A stretch of DNA of 64,000 bases from Sulfitobacter alexandrii (lineage in GTDB: Bacteria; Pseudomonadota; Alphaproteobacteria; Rhodobacterales; Rhodobacteraceae), in assembly GCF_001886735.1 (NCBI RefSeq), contig NZ_CP018076.1, forward strand, positions 1,922,001 through 1,986,000, in the 5' to 3' direction. Positions 26,034 through 33,106 of the stretch are shown in pieces. The notes under the pieces are model-generated. The model did no database searches and was not told where the DNA came from. It was given only the letters and a program-made list of their open reading frames with translations. The first letter of the stretch is position 1. Every line of letters begins with the position of its first letter. Made by a program: the position numbers and the translations under genes.

Positions 26034-28831
26034 CCGTCCCTCGCTTCCTTCGTGGCCCGCAACGCGCGCTCGATGATCGCCGCCGCCTCGGCATGGCCGC
26101 GCTCCAGGGTCGCTTCGAGACCGCCGAGATCCTCCGCGTCCAGCGCGCGGGCAAGGAAGGCCGCCCCCGCCTGCCCCAGCGTGTTTTCGACAAGGGGTTC
26201 GGCCGACAGGAGCCGGCCCGCGCATTGCAACGCCCAGCAGCGCGCGTAGGTCCGCTTCAGCATTTCGCTTTCCTCTGCCGTCACCAGACCGACGCCGGCG
26301 GCGGCCTCGAAGGCCTGCGGAATATCCCTTGCGGTCTGGCCGGCCAGCAACGCGCCCGCCTGGGCCAGCAGCTCGATATCCTGCAGCCGCCCCGGCCCGA
26401 TCTTGGCGTCCCAAGGCCCCGCCGGGGCCTTCGCCTGCGCGATGCGCTGCCGCATGTCCGCCACTTCCGACAGCACCTTGGCGCGGTCCGCGGGACGGGC
26501 CAGCACCGTGTCGCGCAGCTCGTGGACGGCATCGGCCAGGGCCTCCGGTCCGGCGACGACCTCGGCCCGCGTCAGCGCCAGATGTTCCCAGACCCAGGCC
26601 TGTTCGCGCTGGTAACTTTCAAAGGCGGCAAGCGACGTCGCGACCGGCCCCTGGTTGCCCGAGGGTCGGAGCCGCATGTCGATCTCGTAAAGCTTGCCCT
26701 GCGACATCGGGGCCGTCATCGCGGTGACCATCGCCTGTGTCAGCCGGGCGTAATAGCTGCGCGAGGCCAGGGGCTTCGGACCCTCCGAGCTTTCCGCGCC
26801 CTGCGCGTCGTAGATCACCAGCAGATCGAGGTCCGATGTCGCCGTCAGCCGCCCCGCCCCCAGCGACCCCATGCCGAGGATCACCGCCCCCCTGCCCGGC
26901 GGCGGCCCGTACCGGCGCGCGAACTGGTCGACGACAACGGGCCAGAGGCAGGCCAGCACCGTCTGCGCAAGGTCGGCATACTGACGACCGGCGGTGCGCG
27001 CGTCCGTCAGGCCCCGCAACAGGTGGACCCCGATGCGGAAATGCCATTCGCGCGCCCAGCGTCGGGTTTCGTCAAGGCGGGCCTCGTAGTCCGGCTCCCG
27101 TTCGAGAACCTCGCGCAGTCCCGCGGCCAGCGCCTCGCGACCGGGCCAGGCGCTGAAGAAATCGCCGCCGAGCACGGCGTCCAGCACCTGCGCGTTGCGT
27201 GACAGGTGCGCCGCCAGCGCGGGCGACGTGCTCACCACGTCGATCAGCAGGTCCGCGAGCTGCGGATTGGCCCTGAGCAGGGAGAACAGCTGCACCCCGG
27301 CCGGCAGGCGCGACAGAAACCCGTCGAAGGCCAGCAGGGCTTCGTCAGGCTTGGCCGCATCCGCCAGCCGCTTGAGAAGTTCCGGCTTGAGCCGTTCGAA
27401 GATTTCCGCCCCCCTCACCGTGCGCAGCGCCGGATAGCTCGGCCAACGGTCGAGGACCGCGGCGTCGAACGTGTGCGGCGCTGCCGGTTTTTCCGCACCC
27501 TGCCGGGAGGCGGCAAAGAACCCTTCGGTCAGTTCGTGCACCGCGCTGAGACGCCGGTGCAGATCCGCCTGCAGTACCTCGACGTCCATGTCCATCATCG
27601 CCGCCAGCCGCTCGAACCCCTCGTCCGTGCCCGGCAGGTCGTGGGTCTGGGCATCCCGCACCATCTGCAGGCGATGCTCCACCGTCCGGTGGGCCCGGTA
27701 GTGATCCGTCAGCACCTCGGCCACGTCCGCCGGCACCCAGTCCTTTTCCGCCAGCACGCGCAGCCCCGCGCAGGTGCCGCGCGTGCGCAGGTCCGGGTCG
27801 CGCCCCCCCGCGATCAGCTGGCGGGTCTGGGTGAAGAACTCGATCTCGCGGATGCCGCCCCGGCCGAGCTTCATGTTGTGACCCGGCAGGGTGATCGGCC
27901 CGCCCAGTCCCTTGTGCTCGCGGATGGCCAGCCGCATGTCGTGCGCGTCCTGAATGGCGGCGAAGTCGAGGTGTCTGCGCCAGACGAAGGGCCGCAGATC
28001 GTCGAGAAACCGCGCGCCCGCCGCGATGTCACCGGCGCAGGGCCGCGCCTTGATGTAGGCGGCCCGTTCCCAGGTGCGGCCAAGGGATTCGTAATAGCGT
28101 TCCGCCGCCTCCATCCCGAGGCAGACCGGCGTCACCGAAGGATCGGGCCGCAGCCGCAGATCGGTGCGGAACACGTAACCCTGCCCGGTCAGGTCGCCCA
28201 GGGTCGCGGCCATGGCCCGTGTCGCGCGCACAAAGGCGCTGCGGGCCTCGTGAAAAACCTCCGGATCGAAACGTGTCTCGTCGAACAGGCAGATCAGGTC
28301 GATATCGGAGGAATAGTTCAGCTCCCGCGCGCCCATCTTGCCCATGGCCAGCACCACCATGCCGCCCGCGTCGTCAAGGTCGTCGAGGGTGACACCGGGA
28401 AGCTTGTTTCGGCGCACCTGCGCCACCAGCCCGGCACGCAGGGCGGCCGCACAGGCGGCGTCGGCGTAGTCGGTCAGCGCGCCCGTGACCTCCTCGAGCG
28501 ACCAGGCCCCGCCCAGGTCGGCCAGTGCCGCCATCAGCGCGATCCTGCGCTTGCCCTGACGCAACCCGTCCGACAGCGCCTCGGGTGAAAGGTCCCCCGC
28601 CCCGCGGATCACGGCCTGCACGTGGGCTTCGGGATCGGCGACCGCCGCCGCGAGCCAGTCGCGTTCCTTTTCCAGCAGGCCGGCAAGATAGGGTGCCGAT
28701 GCACCGGCCCCGACCGCCAGATCACGGACCGCCGGGGGCAGATCGCCAGTCAACGCCTCCATGTCCTTCACGAGCCCCCGATCGTGGGGACGCGGACAGC
28801 GGGTGACACGGGCTTCGAGCGTGCTTGTCAT
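26030..28831 (-). CDS. glnE: bifunctional glutamine synthetase adenylyltransferase/deadenylylase
   Basis: 933 residues from MTSTLEARVTRCPRP at 28831, close to the usual length. Two nucleotidyltransferase domains are visible: SSDIDLICLFDE near residues 240-251 (adenylyl-removing half) and TSDLDLLVIYD near 665-675 (adenylylating half). Each is followed by a helical GlnD-regulatory-type domain. GlnE attaches or removes AMP on glutamine synthetase according to PII status, setting nitrogen assimilation. It heads a minus-strand series of five genes and is divergent from ybaK. Confidence 0.93.
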   Translation of the reverse strand: MTSTLEARVTRCPRPHDRGLVKDMEALTGDLPPAVRDLAVGAGASAPYLAGLLEKERDWLAAAVADPEAHVQAVIRGAGDLSPEALSDGLRQGKRRIALMAALADLGGAWSLEEVTGALTDYADAACAAALRAGLVAQVRRNKLPGVTLDDLDDAGGMVVLAMGKMGARELNYSSDIDLICLFDETRFDPEVFHEARSAFVRATRAMAATLGDLTGQGYVFRTDLRLRPDPSVTPVCLGMEAAERYYESLGRTWERAAYIKARPCAGDIAAGARFLDDLRPFVWRRHLDFAAIQDAHDMRLAIREHKGLGGPITLPGHNMKLGRGGIREIEFFTQTRQLIAGGRDPDLRTRGTCAGLRVLAEKDWVPADVAEVLTDHYRAHRTVEHRLQMVRDAQTHDLPGTDEGFERLAAMMDMDVEVLQADLHRRLSAVHELTEGFFAASRQGAEKPAAPHTFDAAVLDRWPSYPALRTVRGAEIFERLKPELLKRLADAAKPDEALLAFDGFLSRLPAGVQLFSLLRANPQLADLLIDVVSTSPALAAHLSRNAQVLDAVLGGDFFSAWPGREALAAGLREVLEREPDYEARLDETRRWAREWHFRIGVHLLRGLTDARTAGRQYADLAQTVLACLWPVVVDQFARRYGPPPGRGAVILGMGSLGAGRLTATSDLDLLVIYDAQGAESSEGPKPLASRSYYARLTQAMVTAMTAPMSQGKLYEIDMRLRPSGNQGPVATSLAAFESYQREQAWVWEHLALTRAEVVAGPEALADAVHELRDTVLARPADRAKVLSEVADMRQRIAQAKAPAGPWDAKIGPGRLQDIELLAQAGALLAGQTARDIPQAFEAAAGVGLVTAEESEMLKRTYARCWALQCAGRLLSAEPLVENTLGQAGAAFLARALDAEDLGGLEATLERGHAEAAAIIERALRATKEARDG

Positions 28832-28859
28832 GGCAGAAGCTTTGCGACAGTCTGCGCGC

Positions 28860-29201
28860 ATGAGCAAGAGCCTGAAAAGAGTCCGCGCCGCCCTCGAAGC
28901 GGCGGGGATGCCCGTGGACATTCGCGAAACCGCCCTCGCCCGCACCGCCGCGGATGCCGCCGCGGCCATGCAGTGCGAGATCGACCAGATCGCCAAGTCC
29001 ATCGTCCTGCGCGGCGAGACCAGTGGAAACGCCGTCGTCTTCATCACCGCGGGCGGCAATCAGGTGGACCTCGACCGCGCCGCGGCTCTCGCGAAAGAGC
29101 CCTTGGGCAAGGCCGACGCCGCCTTGATCCGGGCGCAAACCGGCTTCGCGATCGGCGGCGTGTCGCCGGTGGGTCACCTGACACCCTGCCGCATGTTGTA
29201 G
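28860..29201 (+). pseudogene. YbaK/prolyl-tRNA deacylase-type protein, truncated by the prophage
   Basis: 113 residues from MSKSLKRVRAALEAAG. The YbaK/EbsC fold is recognisable: KSIVLRGETSGNAVVFITAGGNQVD and GKADAALIRAQTGFAIGGVSPVGHLTP. Relatives run to about 155-160 residues, but here the frame ends soon after the GHLTP block. The break coincides with a shift to AT-rich DNA and the probable left end of the Mu-like prophage. The editing of mischarged tRNA is therefore probably lost, unless the remaining 3' part is rejoined on excision. It is divergent from glnE. Confidence 0.8.
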
Positions 29202-29215
29202 TGCGACAGTGAAAC
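29189..29215 (+). other. probable left end of the prophage (attL)
   Basis: ybaK homology stops just before TGTTGTAGTGCGACAGTG, beginning at 29194. Mu-family ends start with 5'-TG and are flanked by a 5-base target duplication, here predicted as CCGCA (29189-29193). Without the right end the duplication cannot be confirmed, and the boundary could be off by several bases. Confidence 0.45.
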
Positions 29216-29824
29216 CTGCAGTTCCCGGTATTATGTGGGATTAGGCGGTGTCAGGCGGGTTTGAACCATATTTTACAGGTGTTTGAGCAAGTTCGCGGAA
29301 CCCTTGCGTTCTTAACGCCGAAGTCCTGCAAATTCGCGTCAAAGTCGGCCTGTCGCCAAGTCTGGCAAATCTTCAGACAGACATTTCTGCATGGCCTATC
29401 CATCTTCGCAAACCCTATAAAAATAGGGCTGCAACTGCCCTCTGAAGATCGGCATATGCCCCATTATCGGCGAAAAATTGGGTTGTGAACTCGGAAGTGC
29501 GCTTCCTTCTTCGGTCCCGCGCTTCCGAGAAAGCGATTTATCTATTGATAACAGTCACAAGGGCGAAGTTAAAGGGCATCACACACGTCCCTGAACTCGG
29601 AAGTGATTTTGGAGACCGAAAACCAGAAGCGCTCGTGAAGGGCGCAGGTGACATGAAGACGGTGCCATGCGTCGCCTACCCTTTATACTGCCGAAAATGA
29701 TGTCGCTCTGATTGTACCGCTTGTGTCGGTGCTTGTTGCAAACGACATCGCTCTCAGGTCTAAATCAGATCACAAGGCTGGTAAAGCGTCAGGGCAGATT
29801 GTCGAATTTAGGAAAGGAATTTTC
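29202..29824. other. AT-rich left-end region without a convincing gene
   Basis: About 620 bases of lower GC between the phage left end and its first gene. Short open frames exist but lack ribosome binding sites and recognisable sequence. It contains an inverted repeat CCCTATAAAAATAGGG (about 29411-29426) and three copies of CTCGGAAG. The transposase end-binding sites and possibly a promoter for the cargo gene at 29825 should lie here. Confidence 0.5.
29486..29605. repeat. CTCGGAAG repeats in the prophage left end
   Basis: The 14-base sequence TGAACTCGGAAGTG occurs at 29486-29499 and again at 29592-29605. The core CTCGGAAG (29490-29497, 29596-29603) also occurs inverted as CTTCCGAG at 29522-29529. 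These could be binding sites for the transposase or another phage protein. Confidence 0.45.
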
Positions 29825-30388
29825 ATGACCAGATTTCATCTCATCGCGACGATCCTATTCGTCGGCGCGGTCTCTATCCCTGCCCATTCGGATACCATCA
29901 GAGGCAAAGGCACCTCGATGAATGTCGACGCTGGTTATGGGATCAAGATCAACCGATATAGCTCTCTCGATCGCGAGTGGATCATTGTGAATGACCCAAG
30001 CCTGCCGGTCAGTATGGAAGAGATCACTCCCAGAACAGTAATTGCAGACCGCAATTGGATACACGAGATCACATACCGGCTCAAAGTCGATAAACCAGTT
30101 TCAGCAATAGAGGTTCGGTTCATCCCCTTCGATATTTGGGGTGAGAAGAGCCAGACCCTCACTTCCACGACAATCGCTGATCACAGCGCAGGTGAAGTAC
30201 GCTCGACTGGCAGGTGGAGAATTCTTAGCGACGCAGAAGCTAAGGAGCACTTCGCCCTCGTGGGTTATGTCGCGAGAATCAAACTGGTGACTGGGGAAAT
30301 TTTAAGGGCGGACGAAGGTGCAGTGGTGAGCGTCGCACAGGAGTTCTCCGGTGATTTCACAACTGGCGACCTAGATGCCAATGACTAA
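29825..30388 (+). CDS. secreted hypothetical protein, probable lysogenic-conversion cargo
   Basis: 187 residues from MTRFHLIATILFVGAVSIPAHS at 29825, with AGGAAAGGA upstream. The first 22 residues form a Sec signal peptide with a likely cut after AHS. The mature protein is mostly polar beta-rich sequence (GYGIKINRYSSLDREWIIVND, EVRFIPFDIWGEKSQTL) and I recognise no family. It sits between the phage left end and the repressor, and its stop is 2 bases from the convergent repressor stop. Base composition is lower in GC than the late genes. Expression from the prophage could alter the host envelope. Confidence 0.7.
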   Translation: MTRFHLIATILFVGAVSIPAHSDTIRGKGTSMNVDAGYGIKINRYSSLDREWIIVNDPSLPVSMEEITPRTVIADRNWIHEITYRLKVDKPVSAIEVRFIPFDIWGEKSQTLTSTTIADHSAGEVRSTGRWRILSDAEAKEHFALVGYVARIKLVTGEILRADEGAVVSVAQEFSGDFTTGDLDAND

Positions 30389-30390
30389 CA

Positions 30391-31056
30391 TTACCGCTCA
30401 AAGTCATGACCGGCCCAGACAACCTGGCCGATGATTGTCAATTGATCCGCGTCGCGGCCTGACACCACCACCGGATCAACGTCCCGGTTATCTGACTGAA
30501 GCACGATGGCGGTATCCAGGACGCGGACGCGTTTGACCTGGGCGTCGCCGTCGGCGTTGACGAAGGCGAAGAGACGGTTCGTGCGCCAGCTCTGCACCTT
30601 GCGGTCGATCATGACGAGATCGCCGTCGTACAGCGTCGGCTCCATGCTGTCGCCGGTAACACCTACGATACAGCAGTGCCGCGGGTTCACACCTATCCGC
30701 GCAAGCCAGTCCGTGCGGAAAGCGAGTGACGAACTGGGAAGTTCCTCGCTATTCAGCGCTCCTGGTCCGGCCGCTAGTCGCGCATCGTATCTCGGAATTC
30801 GCGCAAAATCCGCCCCCACCTTCTGGGCCTCTGCGAGGTCAGGTCTAGGCGGGCCAATGTAAATTTCGAGGCCCAACGCATCACAAATCTCTTCGACACG
30901 TTTGAGGCGTGGCCCGGCGTTCTTGTCGCCTCTGCTGACGTTCCGAATGGCGTCGGCAGGAAGACCGTATTTATTTTCAATGGCATACGCATTCTGTTCC
31001 AGCTCTGCAAGGCGACTGGTCACAATGGCGGAGAAGTCAATTCGGCGATGCGTCAT
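30391..31056 (-). CDS. phage repressor, S24/LexA-like
   Basis: 221 residues. The N-terminal helix-turn-helix region (about residues 10-60, LPADAIRNVSRGDKNAG) is joined to a C-terminal S24 peptidase domain. GDSMEP places the catalytic serine at 137 and VKRVRV the lysine at 175. An Ala96-Gly97 pair in RLAAGPGA sits about 40 residues before the serine, as in LexA and lambda CI, so RecA-stimulated self-cleavage is plausible. It is transcribed away from the early genes, and one palindromic operator lies 3 bases before its start. It should hold the prophage dormant. Confidence 0.88.
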   Translation of the reverse strand: MTHRRIDFSAIVTSRLAELEQNAYAIENKYGLPADAIRNVSRGDKNAGPRLKRVEEICDALGLEIYIGPPRPDLAEAQKVGADFARIPRYDARLAAGPGALNSEELPSSSLAFRTDWLARIGVNPRHCCIVGVTGDSMEPTLYDGDLVMIDRKVQSWRTNRLFAFVNADGDAQVKRVRVLDTAIVLQSDNRDVDPVVVSGRDADQLTIIGQVVWAGHDFER

Positions 31057-31058
31057 GA

Positions 31059-31076
31059 TTCGGTATAATTACCGAA
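31059..31076. promoter_or_regulatory. repressor operator 1
   Basis: A perfect 18-base palindrome, TTCGGTA-TAAT-TACCGAA, lies immediately upstream of the repressor start codon. It shares the TCGGTA-N4-TACCGA pattern with the two operators further right, so it is probably the autoregulatory site of the repressor. Confidence 0.7.
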
Positions 31077-31087
31077 AATCGGCATGC

Positions 31088-31117
31088 TTGACTATCGGTA
31101 ATAATACCCCTTATAGT
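31088..31117 (+). promoter_or_regulatory. early (lytic) promoter
   Basis: TTGACT (31088-31093) and TATAGT (31112-31117) are separated by 18 bases and face the Ner-like gene at 31144. Operator 2 lies in the spacer and operator 3 starts 1 base after the -10 box, so repressor binding should block it directly. This is the equivalent of Mu Pe. Confidence 0.72.
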
Positions 31118-31134
31118 ATCGGTAACAACACCGA
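31095..31134. promoter_or_regulatory. repressor operators 2 and 3
   Basis: TCGGTA-ATAA-TACCCC (31095-31110) and TCGGTA-ACAA-CACCGA (31119-31134) repeat the left half of operator 1 exactly, with weaker right halves. They are 24 bases apart and overlap or flank the early promoter. Graded similarity suggests graded affinity for repressor and Ner. Confidence 0.65.
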
Positions 31135-31143
31135 GGCCGATCA

Positions 31144-31395
31144 ATGCAGAAAGATACAATCATCAGGCTTGCAGACGCCTACGTGGAGCAGACCAAGCTA
31201 AAGCTATCAACTGTTTCGAGTTATGCGGCTAACGACGGCAAGTTCTTTCGAAACCTGAAGCTGACCTCAGATGTGACCATCGGGAGGGCAAACCGGATCG
31301 TTCAATGGTTCAGCGACAACTGGCCCGCTGACCTCGAATGGCCCGATGACATCCCCCGCCCTTCTCCCAACCGCAATGTAAGGAGTGCCTCATGA
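31144..31395 (+). CDS. ner: Ner/Cro-like early regulator
   Basis: 83 residues starting MQKDTIIRLADAYVEQTKLKLS. The central LSTVSSYAANDGKFFRNLKL and TIGRANRIVQWFSDNWP resemble small phage HTH regulators that end in a WFSDNWP-type block. It is the first gene right of the operator region, divergent from the repressor, the place of Ner in Mu. Ner turns down early and repressor transcription after induction. The call rests on position and a moderate pattern match. Its stop overlaps the next start (ATGA). Confidence 0.68.
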   Translation: MQKDTIIRLADAYVEQTKLKLSTVSSYAANDGKFFRNLKLTSDVTIGRANRIVQWFSDNWPADLEWPDDIPRPSPNRNVRSAS

Positions 31396-31646
31396 GCCGT
31401 CACCTGACCATCGGTTTGGGATCGACGAGATCGTCGAACCCGTCAGCTCGTTTTCCTGTCATGAAAACCTCCATTTCGGTTCTCCGTCGTCGGTCTGGCT
31501 GTCCTGACGACGGAGAGGACCGCGCGGCGACCCACAGTTCCTCCGGGCTGCGCCGCGCGGTCACAATTCTCGGCGATGCCCTTGGCGCCGCCGCCCTGTT
31601 TGTCCTGCTCTTCGCAGGGCTGTTTGCGGGGAGCCTGATGCAATGA
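31392..31646 (+). CDS. small phage protein with C-terminal membrane helix
   Basis: 84 residues. The N-terminal 50 residues are polar and basic (RRRSGCPDDGEDRAATHSSSG). A single hydrophobic helix follows (LGDAALFV-like, residues about 60-82) ending SLMQ. It overlaps the ner-like stop and the next start by an ATGA each. No family is recognised. A single-helix early membrane protein could act in superinfection exclusion, but this is speculation. Confidence 0.55.
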   Translation: MSRHLTIGLGSTRSSNPSARFPVMKTSISVLRRRSGCPDDGEDRAATHSSSGLRRAVTILGDALGAAALFVLLFAGLFAGSLMQ

Positions 31647-31954
31647 CCCTTCCCGACTGGCTGAACCCAGGATCTTCGCCTGATCTGAGCCCGGCCGAGA
31701 AGCTGCGCAGCTTTGAGGCGGCCTTGAGAAACTACAAGAAGGTGCACGACGAGCTGATCGACTTCCGCGCGTTCGTGGCGCGCGAAGGCACCACGGTCTC
31801 AGCAGAAGCAGACAGCGACCACACAGATCTCCTCAAACTGAAGGTCGAGGCGGCACGGGATGTCCTCGCGGCAACCGCACTGATCGCCTTCGACGACGGG
31901 CTGTTCGAGCGCTGCGCGGAGATCCTCGAATTCGAGACCGCGGGGCGTCCCTGA
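31643..31954 (+). CDS. hypothetical early phage protein
   Basis: 103 residues, predicted largely helical, with SPAEKLRSFEAALRNYKKVHDELIDFRAFVAREG in two pieces near the N-terminus. It is overlapped at both ends by neighbours (ATGA at 31643 and shared bases at 31954), the tight packing expected in a phage early operon. No recognised family or motif. Confidence 0.6.
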   Translation: MTLPDWLNPGSSPDLSPAEKLRSFEAALRNYKKVHDELIDFRAFVAREGTTVSAEADSDHTDLLKLKVEAARDVLAATALIAFDDGLFERCAEILEFETAGRP

Positions 31955-32193
31955 TGCACCACGGGAAGCTCAGTACCAGCCCCCGCTTGCGCCGCGCCCT
32001 TCGCGCCTTGCAGCATGCCAAGGGCGAACTCAGCACCCGTGACCTCGCCGAGCAGGCCGACATCTGCGCGGTCAATTCCACGATCGCCGAATTGCGCGCC
32101 AACGGCGCGGAAATCACCTGCCGCCAGGAGGTCAAGGATGGCCAGCGGCGGTTCTACTACACACTGACCAAATCACCGGAGACGAAGACCTGA
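31954..32193 (+). CDS. small winged-helix-like phage protein
   Basis: 79 residues. LSTRDLAEQADICAVNSTIAELRANG fits a helix-turn-helix, and GQRRFYYTLTKS a beta wing, so a small DNA-binding protein is likely. A similar fold is used by many phage early regulators. It precedes the ParB-like gene. A 13-codon frame between them (32193-32234) overlaps both and may carry translation across the gap. Confidence 0.6.
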   Translation: MHHGKLSTSPRLRRALRALQHAKGELSTRDLAEQADICAVNSTIAELRANGAEITCRQEVKDGQRRFYYTLTKSPETKT

Positions 32194-32230
32194 TGACAGC
32201 CAATCTCAGCGTCCTTGCGGGGGGCGCAGC

Positions 32231-33106
32231 ATGACTACCCCGACAAAACAGAAGATCACCCACCTGCCCCCTGACGCGATCCAGGTCGAGGAACGGCTGC
32301 GGGGCGTTTCCGCAGCGGCGGTCGACACGCTGGTCTGTTCGATCCGCGAGTTGGGCCTGCTGCACCCATTGCAGGTCCAGAAGATCAAGGGCGGCTACCG
32401 CCTGCTGGACGGGATGCACCGGCTGACAGCCGCGCGCAAGCTGGGCCTGAGCGAGGTCCCTGTCAGCGTCTTCACCTGCAGCAACCACCAGGCTATGAAG
32501 ATCGAGGTCGAGGGCAACCTTGCCGGCGCGCCCCTGAACCCCCTCGACATGGGGCTTTTCCTGGCCGCGCAGAAGCGGCTGTACGAGGAAGAGCATCCCG
32601 AGACCAGAAACGGTGCAAAGGGCCTGAACGCTATCAACGGCGTCCAGACGGACAAAATGTCCATCTGGAGTTTCGCCGCCAACGCAGCAGACGTTCTGGG
32701 CAAGAACGAGCGGTCCATTCGCCGCCTGATCAAGGCCGCAACGGACCTCGCGCCCGATGAGATCGCCATGCTGCGCCGTGCGGAGCGCCGGGTGCAACTG
32801 AACGACCTCGAATTTCTCGGAAAGCTTGGCGACGCCGGAGACCGCCGCGCGATCTGCGAGGCCCTGTCGCAGGGCACGGCGAAGAATGCCCGCGCCGCGC
32901 TGCGCGCGCAGGGGGTGCAGCCCGGCGCTGCGGTCAAGACCAAGGCGGATCAGGACAGCGGCAAGCTGGCTGAAACCTGGGCGCGGGCATCGAAGGCGGC
33001 ACGCCGCCAGTTCGTGCGCGACCATGCCGTGCCCTTGCGGGAACTGCTGGATCAACTCGACGCCCCCGGCGGCGAGATCGTTTCCTTCGAGAGCCGGAGG
33101 AGCTGA
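32231..33106 (+). CDS. ParB N-terminal domain protein
   Basis: 291 residues. The N-terminal domain (residues about 8-95) has the ParB/Srx signature: IRELGLLHPLQVQKIKGGYRLLDGMHRLTAARKLG, followed by EVEGNLAGAPLNPLDMG. The C-terminal part is helical. Such proteins bind DNA and, in ParB, hydrolyse CTP. In transposable phages similar genes precede the transposase. The role could be in DNA binding near the ends or in control of the early operon. Its stop overlaps the transposase start. Confidence 0.82.
   Translation: MTTPTKQKITHLPPDAIQVEERLRGVSAAAVDTLVCSIRELGLLHPLQVQKIKGGYRLLDGMHRLTAARKLGLSEVPVSVFTCSNHQAMKIEVEGNLAGAPLNPLDMGLFLAAQKRLYEEEHPETRNGAKGLNAINGVQTDKMSIWSFAANAADVLGKNERSIRRLIKAATDLAPDEIAMLRRAERRVQLNDLEFLGKLGDAGDRRAICEALSQGTAKNARAALRAQGVQPGAAVKTKADQDSGKLAETWARASKAARRQFVRDHAVPLRELLDQLDAPGGEIVSFESRRS

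Noticed and set aside
29261..29700. Two short plus-strand frames (75 and 71 codons) in the phage left end
   Set aside because: No ribosome binding sites, no recognisable sequence, and overlap with repeated elements; more likely noncoding end DNA.
32193..32234. 13-codon frame between the HTH gene and the ParB-like gene
   Set aside because: It overlaps both neighbours and may help coupling, but it is too short to call a gene.
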